The position numbers and the translations under genes were made by a program. Positions 55,071 to 64,000 of a stretch of DNA of 64,000 nt are shown one piece after another; position 1 is the stretch's first letter, and each line of letters starts with the position of its first letter. This DNA comes from Saxidomus purpurata (Eukaryota; Mollusca; Bivalvia; Venerida; Veneridae). Location: positions 29,069,315 through 29,133,314 of the forward strand of contig JAFMSR010000009.1 of NCBI GenBank assembly GCA_022818135.1, written 5' to 3'. The notes under the pieces were generated by a model, which was not told where the DNA came from, ran no database searches, and was given only the letters and a program-made list of their open reading frames with translations.

Positions 55071-56082
55071 ACAAGAGGGCCAAGTTGGCCCTATATCGCT
55101 CACCTTGGTACAAGTCCACTGTTTGGTGGAAGATCACTAGATAATGTTATATACCAAATAGGTTTTCCTATATACGTCTATGTATATCCCCCGCCCCCCG
55201 GGCAAGATCAATTTTGACCCCAGGGTCATAATTTGAACAAACTTTGAAGAGGTCTACTAGGTAATGCTACATGCCAAATATCTAAGCTCTAGCCCCTGTG
55301 GTTTCAGAGAAGGAGATTTTTAAAGTTTTTCCTATATAAGCCTATGCAAAAATAAGTGACCCCCCCTCGTGCGGGGTCAATTTTGATCTGGGGGTCATCA
55401 TTTGAACAATCTTGGTAGAGGTCCACTAGACAATGCTACATGCCAAATATCTAAGCTCTAGGCCTTGTGGTTTCAGAGAAGAAGATTTTTAAAGTTTTTC
55501 CTATATAAGCCTTTGCAAAACTAAGTGACCCCCCCCATGGGGTCAATTTTGACCTGGGGGTCATCATTTGAACAATCTTGGTAAAGGTCCACTAGACAAT
55601 GCTACATGCCAAATATTTCAGCTCTAGGCCTTATGGTTTCAGAGAAGAAGATTTTTAAAGTTTTTCCTATATAATTATGCCTATGCAAAAACAAAGTGAC
55701 CACCCGCGCGGGGTCAATTTTGACCCAGGGGTCATAATTTGAACAATCTTGGTAGAGGTCCACTAGACAATGCTACATGCCAAATATCTAAGCTCTGGGC
55801 CTTGTGGTTTCAGAGAAGATTTTTAAAGTTTTTCCTATTTGTTGCCATAGCAACCAGAGTTCTGCATGGAATGGAATTCTTTGAACAATTTTGGTAGAGC
55901 TTCATGCAAGGAACATTCCTGCATAGTTTTATCAACATTGGCTTAGTGGTTTCAGAGGAGATGTCATTTGAATCAAAATGTTGAAGGATGAGATGTTGTT
56001 TGATGCAAAAAGTTGATGGACAAACGGACAGACGACAGACAATCACCCATCCTAAAAGCTTGCCCTATGCCAGATGAGCTAG
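55071..56082 (+). mobile_element. Full-length ACAAGAGGGCC-family element, copy e
   Basis: 5' ACAAGAGGGCCAAGTTGGCC (the loop differs from other copies but the hairpin is kept), five units, unique segment, ACGGACAGACGACAGAC tract, worn 3' hairpin ending GATGAGCTAG. Confidence 0.85.
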
Positions 56083-58992
56083 AAACAAAATCATAAGGTC
56101 TCACCAATTTCCAGTGCTGAGAAGGATTCCAAATGTTCAAAGACTTGTTCCAATATATTCACTGAATGGTCCAAAAAAAAATTCTGATTAGTTTCAAAAC
56201 ATTAATTTTGCAAAAATTTTCCAAAAACTACCCAGAGTAAGTAATAGTATGATTACAATAGACCTAAGCACGATTTTTTCCTTGATTCAAAACTAGCATC
56301 AGTCTAAATCAGCTTAATGCTCATGTAGAAGGCAGATCATACTGAATTCATCTCCACTAGATTTACATTAAATATTTTAAAAACTGATCATGTTACTATG
56401 TTTCATATTTTATTGATTGAAATATATCTTCCTTTCAAATTGTTGGAAATAGTAAAAGGCAATATTGGTTTGTATTTAATTATGAATAAGTACCTTAGGG
56501 ATGATACAATGCTTTGCATTGGTACAGTTCATTAATAGCTTCTATCTCTCCTAAATAAAATAAAGAGTCCTCTACAAAATTGGCCACAAGGGGGTTTTTC
56601 TTACAGACAATGAGTGATCATTTGTGCCAATACTTTGCTAACAGTACTTTTTGGTTACTGTCCGTTTTTTTTAATCAAGGAACCTGTAGTTCATTGATAA
56701 CACATCATGTAGCTGTTGTTTTATTTTTTCAAAAACATGGTTATGCTTGAGACTTTCCGACGAAGTAAAATACAGTGCTTTTAAATTGAATGTAACCAGC
56801 TTTGTTTATGAGACATCTTTCAGGAATACGTGACACGACCTACACAGCACTTTAAAGCTGCTCGCTGTCAGATTTTGGTAAAAAAAATATTGTTCTTCAA
56901 ACTGTATAAAAATAACATAGCTTAGAGCACATAGTCATATAAAAAGGTTCCAGTATACATTCCAGTCAATTATATCTGTAGATTTGAAATAAAATGCTAC
57001 CAACTGATAAAGCGTTGCAAACACTTTTGAAATTCCAGTATAAACATTTAGTGTAGCCACGGACCTATATACACAGAAGTATATAGGTCCATGATTGTAG
57101 TGGTGCCGTAATACCAGCATTTTCATTTGATTTTGGCTAATTCCTACCTAGATTTTGACTTCTATTGTTGATTTTAGCCTTTAGTTTTATGTTTATGTAT
57201 TAGTATGTCGTTTTTTAGAATTTAATTTTCTTCAATGGCAACTGAGAGCGAGCAGCTTTAAATGAAATCCTCTATTATTTCACAACATTTTCATGAAACC
57301 TAGAATTTAGTGGTTTTTCCGTAAGGGACATATGCTAACATCATAAAACATATACATATAATACATGTCATTATTTTCATAATAATGTCCGACCAGATTC
57401 ACCTCCATGGTCTAGTGGTTAGAGAAGCTGACTTGAAATCACTATAACCTCCAACCTAGTACTGGAACTTTCAATGAATATGTTAGGGAAACTAGCTGCC
57501 TATTAAACATACCAAATACAATGTACTTTGGAAGAGGGCGTTTAACTCCTACAACAACAATATCCGATCAGAAATCATAAAAGAAAGCAAATGTGGCATT
57601 TTTTCTGAAAGTGACATACCCTATAACTGATGCCAAAACAAAATAACCTAAAGAAAAATAGAATCTGTAGAAATACATGATTGTATAATAACTTAATCTT
57701 TAAGTTTCAGCGGATTTTTGAAAGTATTTCATTAAAAAAACTTTACAGAATTCAAACTCATATTTTTGTTGATTTTTCACATTCCCGTTACATCGACAGT
57801 TCAGGCCCCACAGTTTCATTTCATCACATTTTGTGTTGGTAAGGGGAGATAACAACCATTGTAAGAAGTCTATTAGCCTTACACTTTAAAGGTCCTATAC
57901 TAAGGAAAGAGAAAATTCAAATGTAATTTAAAAAGCACATAAATAAGTTATCTTTAATAAAAAATGAAAATTGTTTGGTAGAAATTCTAAATAAATCACA
58001 GTACATGTACAATTATTTTTCTATGCATTATGAAGAAAGTTAAAAAGACCTGGGTAGTCATTTTGTCAATTCACTGAGATTTCAACATAATACACATACT
58101 TCTTTTTGTGTTCCAAACACTTTCTGTAAATTTTAACCTGACAATCATCATTATTTTGTGTCTTGCATAAAGTTATGTACTTGCCATTGAAATAACTGTC
58201 ACTTAATTTTCGCTTAGTAGTGGACCTTTAGTTTACTTTAAGAAATCTTTTGAAAAACTAAATATTAAACCCAGGTTTATTCTTAGAGCCTAATATACTT
58301 TGAAACTTAATTATAATATGTATATAAGTAGGCTACACAAAATATTTAGTGTTCTCTTACCATTTTTCATCAGTTTTAACCACAGGTGGCCGGCTCGGGG
58401 TTTGGACCCCCATCCCCGCCAGAGGCCCCTCTACAACCCTGGTACCCCATATACTGATATATTAAAACAAAATAATAAAACAAAACAAAACAACTTTTTT
58501 CACTATATACATAATTATAGTAGTAAAGGTAATTAATCAAGCATTTTCATGTCTTATGGTAATTTTTGGGCCTTTTCATTTTTTGGCATTTTCTGAGAGT
58601 ACATTGTGTCTGGAAGCTTACCCGAAATTTTCAGGCTTTTATGACCATCTATTCCTGTACAAGAGATTTTTTTATCCACCCACCTCTGTGACAGAAAACG
58701 TTAAAATGTTGAGAAAAGGGTGTTAAAAATTCATCTCAATAGACAAGAAAACACAAGATTTCAGGTTTCTTTTATGATGTATTTTTAAGAAAACACAAGA
58801 TTTCAAGTTTCTTTTATAATATATTTTTCAGTGTTTGATATCTGAAAAAGTCAACAAAATACTTAAATATTCTAAGGCACCTGGCCCCGATTTCATGAAA
58901 ATACTTAAGTAATTGCTTAGCTAAGTAAGTTATTTTGAAGTCTAATAATGTTTCTTGTCGTCATTTTAAACAATAGTATATTTTTTAATGAA
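56083..58992. other. Non-coding stretch, with a tRNA-like fragment at 57400-57446
   Basis: No gene is seen in 2.9 kb. CACCTCCATGGTCTAGTGGT at 57400 followed by CTGACTTGAAATCAC looks like the 5' half of a serine-type tRNA (anticodon loop ACTTGAAAT), but no B box follows, so it is a tRNA or SINE fragment. ORFs at 56935-57126 and 58300-58536 have no family features. Confidence 0.45.
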
Positions 58993-59776
58993 ACAAGAGC
59001 CATGTTACACATGGTTAATCCCCCCGCCAGGAAGAAGTTACCTGAAGGTTGTACTTTCGTACATTTTACTTGGTGAGAGGAAATCCTTAAAAAGCCGTAT
59101 AGTTATGGTCATGCTGAGTACAGTTTTCAAGTAAGTGGAAAAAGAATAAGGCAATGAAGAGAAGGTTTGCAAAATTATATTTATGTTCATTATCAGTATA
59201 GGTATGATATTTTTCTATTTGACTAAAAGTAGGCAAGGTAGAGTTATTGTTCTTGCACACTGCACTTCCTACCAATGTGCTATGTCAGTGTATTAAGTTT
59301 GAAGAAAATCCCTCAAGTACTTTTGGAGTTATGCTCCGGACAAAGTTTTTCAAGTAAATCTGATAAAGGGGAATAACTCTAAAAGTAGGCAAGGTAGAGT
59401 TATTGTTCTTGCACACTGCACTTCCTACCAATGTGCTATGTCAGTGTATTAAGTTTGAAGAAAATCCCTCTAGTACTTTTGGAGTTATGCTCCGGACAAA
59501 GTTTTTCAAGTAAATCTGATAAAAGGGGAATAACTCTAAAAGTAGGCAAGGTAGAGTTATTGTTCTTACACACTGCACTTCCTCCCAATGTGCTCTGTCA
59601 GTGTATGAAGTTTGAAGAAAATCTCTCAAGTACTTTTTGAGTTATGCTCCGGACAAAATTGGGACGGACGGACGGACGGACGGACGGACGGACGGACGGA
59701 CGACGACACGACGACAGACCCCAGACAGAAAGCAATCTTAATAGCTCACTCTAGCACTTTGTGCCAGGTGAGCTAA
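58993..59776 (+). mobile_element. Tandem-core element, ACAAGAGCCATGTTACACATG family
   Basis: The 5' end ACAAGAGCCATGTTACACAT contains a CATGTTACACATG hairpin, then GGTTAATCCCCCCGCC. About three ~157 bp units (GAATAACTCTAAAAGTAGGC; GGAGTTATGCTCCGGACAAA) follow, then (GGAC)n at 59663-59705, and a hairpin with GCACTTTGTGC ending CCAGGTGAGCTAAAAA. The 3' end is of the GGTGAGC type seen in another family, so 5' and 3' ends do not match each other here. Confidence 0.8.
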
Positions 59777-60807
59777 AAAGATAGTAAGAATGGGTAAATA
59801 TCCGCTTTCAGTGAAAATCCCAATATTTCGTCTAATTTATACGATTTCAACATGTTTTCATTGCTGGAAAAAATTGTCAGAGATCCTACATTGGTGTATA
59901 ATACGCACCCCTTCCTGGAAACCCCAAAATCTGAATTAAAAATGCGTATTTTACACAGTAAATACGGTAAGTTACATTTTCAAATTATGCGGACAGCTCC
60001 CATATACAGTCATATGTTTCTGTTGCCTAGCAACCACAGAATGAAATGAAATGATTACCCGACACTTTTATTGTGTATTTCTAAGGTGCAGAAATGACAA
60101 TACGATTAAAAAATCCTGTCAAATCAATTGATCAATAAATTCAAAGTAAGTTTGGACTGCTAATTATCGATAACTGGTAGCTATAGGCGGATTTTAAATA
60201 ATGTTTTTTTGATTTTGATTAATCAACAACAAACTTTTTAACACCTATCAGCACCAATAGGCTTTGATTCGCAGCATTACGATATTCATGAAACATAGCA
60301 GTTTGGTCAAGCAGCTTGGCCGTTAAAGAGTTTGCCCTCGGGGGTGTATTTCGCGATTTCTGTCAATTGTTTTGAAAATTTCACACTTGATTTGGATGAC
60401 ACAAGGCTGTTTTAATCGGTCCGATTTTAGCGGTCTTTAAGCAATCGGGAGGCACTAAGACTGGCCGCTAGCCGCAGACAACAGGTGACCATTTAATCAA
60501 GTTGTAATATAGAAGGATTTTCGTCGGGGGAGTCCCAGAGTGACCGTTTACTGGAGGTGACCGCCGAATCAAGGTGACCGTTAGGGCAGGTTAGACTGTA
60601 TTTATTTTATTTTACCTAAAATCTTTTTGACAGAACGGACAGTGCGATTACTACATAATATATAATATAAATAGATTTTTCACCGACCCCACAAGGAAGA
60701 CTGGTATCGTATCAATTGCGATTTCTCGCTAAATAAAATCGTTATTATAATTATCATTATTTTCATTTTTATTATGATTATTACTGTTATTTTGAATAGC
60801 TACTTAC
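59777..60807. other. Non-coding stretch with DNA-transposon end fragments
   Basis: 59895-59975 has TGGTGTATAATACGCACC and ACAGTAAATACGGTA, resembling the CCGTATTT-type ends near 21019. 60530-60600 carries three GGTGACCG words and ends GGTTAGACTGTA, which in inverse reads TACAGTCTAACC, a Tigger-like terminal sequence. No partner ends found. Confidence 0.4.
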
Positions 60808-62632
60808 CAAAGCAATTGTCTGCATGTACACTACACTGAGTTTCACCAAAACTGTACTTGTCAAATGCATGGTCTAACATAGATATAACCGCGTCAGGTC
60901 CACACATTAACTGACCGTCACACCCTGAAATGAATTGTAAGTGTAAATAAAACGCTGATTCAAAATAAACGCATATTGAAAATCGGTAATTTGAAATTGC
61001 CCGTCCCTTCCTTATATTAAACATCGCACAATGTTCACAGACAATAGGGCTGGTATTTCGTACCTCCAAGTTCTGTGTCTGCACTCCGTGTCATTTTTCA
61101 AAACACGGAGACATGGAATACCGGTCTTATCCGCCAGTTGTCTAACGTATCAGATCGGTCACGGTGGATAGTCATGCCGATCACGGTGGATAGCTGAAAG
61201 ACCTTTTTTATTGAACGTAATTGATGTAAACAGTAAACATGCTTATGTTTTACAGTATTAAACGTATGTAGAATGAGATATACAAAAACATGATTTTTTT
61301 GGGGTTTAGTGTTTGATTTACTTGAATATGTTAAAATAATTACCTATACTCTCATTCTCATTGATGAGGAAGTTATATTGCTTATCTCCATCCATTCTAA
61401 AACCAAATATCTGTATCTTTCTTGGTTGAATAAAGTAGGTTGGACCCTTTTCCCTGGTGTGATGGGGTAGTTTGACATACTGGGAGAAATCAAAGGTGTA
61501 GTGCACGTGGTTACAGGAAAAGTTGTCTCCACTCCCTGCATCTTGCCCACGCCGTCTTTCAAACATAGCTACAGATTTTCTACACATTCCCGGTATTTGT
61601 CTCTTTCTTTTCTGGCTTGTATTACATGGTCATGGTATTTCTCTGTTGCAGACAGTTTTTCATCTTCAGTTCTTGCTAATTGTATGTCTTGCCAGAAGTC
61701 CTCGCATGCCTTGCAAATATCATCTTTTGGTGCAGCTATTTTAATGTGCAGGATGCATCTTTTCCACAGATCTTTGAAAGTGGTGAGACGAACATACTGC
61801 TTTTCAATTTGTCTGCATGCTGTAATATATTCCTGATGAATAGACAACTTTGTATTTTTTGACGGAAGGAAAACAGCTGCTGTTTCTCCCCGACCACGAG
61901 GTGCTGCTGGCTGTGGAAGTCCTTCCTCACTAGCATAATTCAAAAGAAATTGAACTGCATCTTTTATAGTGTCATGAGAAAAAGCGTTAGGGCTTTTCTG
62001 CCGTGGTTACCATGTACACGTGGCTGAATTCCATTTTCTTTCATATTCTTCATGAGAACCCTAAGTGTCCACAGTCCAATATCATTGATCAATAGAAATG
62101 CATCTTGACATGTTTTGATGCCATTGTAAATGTATTCATATTGTACACGTTTCCGCTCACCACTTCTACATCTGTTGTCACTTCCTCATTTTTTTAATGT
62201 TCCCATAATCAACAGGTCCTTTTCTGTTTTGTTTAATTCCCTCATATTGTAAATGTTTGATCTTATTTCTTCAAGGGAAAATTGCAAATAACAATTCTTG
62301 GAACATCCACAACCCTTATCATAAATACTGTCCAGTTTATCTAAATCTACCTGTGGATCGTTGTTTTCAAATTCTTCTTGATTAGAGCTACTAGTACTTG
62401 CAGATTGTTGTAGCAAATAACTGTTTACACGGGTGTCAATATTTTCTATCGTCTCTTCTCCTTCCCCTTCACTGTCTGCATCATTACTAGGACTGCTCAA
62501 ATGAAGTTAGGTTCGGTTTGGTGGTGCCAGTTCATACAAACCAAAATCACTCAACAAAGAATTTAAATCCTGAAAATATAGAAAATGTTGAAAATTATTT
62601 TAAATGTTCGAATAAAGGGTGTTAGTTTTAAT

Positions 62633-62723
62633 AACTTAAGTTTGCACATCCATTAACACCAGACCTATATTATCTAACTTAAGTTTGCACCTCTATTAAC
62701 ACCAGATCTGTATTATCTTAGAA
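62633..62723. repeat. Tandem duplication, two ~45 bp units
   Basis: TAACTTAAGTTTGCAC(A/C)TC(C/T)ATTAACACCAGA recurs immediately, in intron 1 of the DUF7869-type gene. Confidence 0.8.
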
Positions 62724-62810
62724 TCTAAAAAAGAATGGTTTTATAAAATTTTAAACAGCACACTGATTTGTTATTAAACGTTTACAAAAAAAAAAAAATA
62801 AAAAATAAAG

Positions 62811-62887
62811 TCAGCTTGCAGCGGGTTTCGAACTCATGACTTCCCACACGAGAGCAACGATATTCAACCACTGGACCATTCAGTCAT
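62811..62887 (-). mobile_element. tRNA-derived SINE head in intron 1
   Basis: The minus strand has AATGGTCCAGTGGTTGAAT (A box) and ATGAGTTCGAAACCCG (B box) about 45 bp apart, then a T-rich stretch. The acceptor ends do not pair, so it is not a working tRNA. Confidence 0.55.
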
Positions 62888-63220
62888 TGTAGATTTCGGG
62901 TGGCATAATTATATAAATACTTAAATTCGATTTCTTTACTAGAACAGTACTTTCAACAACAATTTAAGTTATAGTTTTCTCTTTCTAGTACATGTCAACA
63001 AATGCGCGAGAATTTTTTTTTTCACGATTTATTTGACATTAGATTTGGCTCTAGCTCCCCAAAGTCGAACCATGATCACATGGACAGAAAAAGCCTCAGA
63101 AATGATTAGAGTCAGTTTAATATAGAACCCTTATTAATTATTTTATAAAGCAAAAATATTGTACTCACATCAAAAGTGTCCATATCCTGTGTTCACGTTT
63201 CACACTGTAATTTCAAGGGA

Positions 63221-63276
63221 GCCGCCATTTTAATTTTTCTCGCTCAGCTTTGACGTCACTTTTCTCGATTACGTCA
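63221..63276 (-). promoter_or_regulatory. Promoter-like CRE pair plus YY1-type site
   Basis: On the minus strand, TGACGTAA (63276-63269) and TGACGTCA (63258-63251) are followed by AAAATGGCGGC (63231-63221), 38 bp upstream of the exon 1 ATG. YY1-type sites at this place often sit at the transcription start of TATA-less promoters. The same CRE-YY1 pair occurs at 31518-31471. Confidence 0.5.
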
Positions 63277-64000
63277 TTAATACCATAAGACATGAAAATG
63301 CTTGACGTGGCTACTATAGCACTATAGGGTATGGAAATCATGATAAAATACACTGACCATATTCAACAAGGCCGTGTGTTCACAATTTTAGTCTGATATT
63401 CAAAAACTTGGTCTTGTTCAACGCAGAAATGAATACTGTATAAAATTCTGCCTACATTTGGTCTCCTTCATTGCTCTCCGTAAATGCAGTGAGCCAACAA
63501 ACTTGTAAATTCCAGTTGAGCTTACAATGTGACCACAGTTGAATAACGTTGCATTCAGTATACAATTTCTTACCGCTTGGACCTACTTAAATCAAAAGAA
63601 CATCAACTTTGTAACAACTTACCATCGATGATTTCAACAACAGCGATGCTTACAACACACTACGTGCCCATTTTCTACAATCCTGATCACTGCGCGACCA
63701 TGACTAAAGTGCTGACCCGGATATGATTGTTTAAACTCCGTACGATCCAGTCGAGTTCCTGAACGGTAAGTACACTGCAACCCCGTTATAACGCGGTTGG
63801 GTCTTGGCTCCCAAAAATTTCGGGATCGACCAAAATCATTTCTGTCAAAAAAGCATTGTCCCTATACAAAACAAATGTTCGAAAACGTAAATAAACAACA
63901 TGGCAGGTTGTTAATTGATCTTTGTCACTTAACAAAGAAGTGCTAAAACAATTACAGCTTACTGGTATTTTTTCATGGCTCCTTTATTCACAAGCTGACC
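63277..64000. other. Non-coding end of window with a possible transposon end at 63774
   Basis: TACACTGCAACCCCGTTATAACGCGG looks, in its first 20 bases, like the terminal repeat of a TA-targeting Tc1/mariner or pogo element, but its partner would be outside the window. No gene is seen. Confidence 0.35.

Larger units (their letters stand above)
60808..63183 (-). pseudogene. Three-exon gene of the DUF7869-type multicopy family, disabled
   Basis: Exon 1 codes only MDTFD (63183-63169, donor GTGAGT). Exon 2 (62569-61344) joins in phase as DLNSLLSDFG. It goes through an acidic region, CGCSKNCYLQFS, RELNKTEKDLLIMG, GIQPRVHGNHGR, NYASEEGLP, LPSKNTKLSIHQEYITACRQ and CKACEDFW, to HVHYTFDFSQYVKLP...GPTYFIQPRKIQIFGF...NFLINENES (donor GTAATT). 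Exon 3 (60924-60808, acceptor TTTCAG) gives GETQCSVHADNCFG, then donor GTAAGT; later exons are not found. These blocks match a common invertebrate and fish family of unknown function with HADNC.GQNKN-type motifs. Lesions in exon 2: TAA 62507-62509, TGA 62186-62188, frame changes near 61994 and 61580. Its many copies suggest a link to mobile DNA, but no biochemical role can be stated. Confidence 0.75.

Overview
The window looks like AT-rich, intron-poor, repeat-dominated nuclear DNA of a metazoan, most probably a bivalve mollusc. The main reasons are the many interspersed elements built from a 5' hairpin, a ~145-167 bp tandem core, an (ACRG)n microsatellite and a 3' hairpin. That layout is known from the oyster 'pearl' elements and the Helentron-associated elements (HINEs). 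An intact DIRS retrotransposon, an L1/Tx1-type LINE, pogo/Tigger relics and tRNA-derived SINE heads fit the same picture. No bacterial, organellar or viral gene was recognised.

Layout. 1-7351: an L1/Tx1-type LINE cut into three coding blocks by a ~3.3 kb nest of repeats (from 2078) and by an 866 bp inverted-repeat element with an 8 bp target duplication (5811-6676). 7352-8473: a 145 bp-period tandem array ending in a hairpin. 10627-15716: a structurally complete DIRS retrotransposon (gag-like, RT/RNase H/methyltransferase-like and tyrosine recombinase ORFs, plus inverted termini and an internal complementary region). 16260-17265: a word-repeat palindromic region. 19362-19640: a terminal relic of a second DIRS family. 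20345-25440: nested and decayed pogo-like DNA transposons. 26.9-30.06 kb: two tandem-core elements, one made largely of nuclear-receptor-like TCAAGGTCA words. 31.7-33.7 kb: a broken, intron-containing Tigger-like gene, inside a 3.6 kb insertion that splits another tandem-core element. 35.8-42.6 kb: packed tandem-core elements and a short palindrome. 43167-43709 (minus): the only intact candidate host gene, a predicted secreted peptide precursor with two amidation/cleavage cassettes. 44-59.8 kb: more tandem-core elements, four of them full-length copies of one family. 60.8-63.2 kb (minus): a disabled three-exon gene of the DUF7869-type multicopy family with a CRE plus YY1-like promoter.

How parts relate. 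Most genes belong to transposable elements and act in cis for their own copying. The DIRS ORFs form one retrotransposition module. The tandem-core elements have no coding capacity and must depend on a replicase encoded elsewhere. The peptide precursor and the DUF7869-type gene are the only units with a host-like exon/intron layout; the latter carries two in-frame stops and two frame changes. Family names rest on reading motifs by eye; no database search was run.
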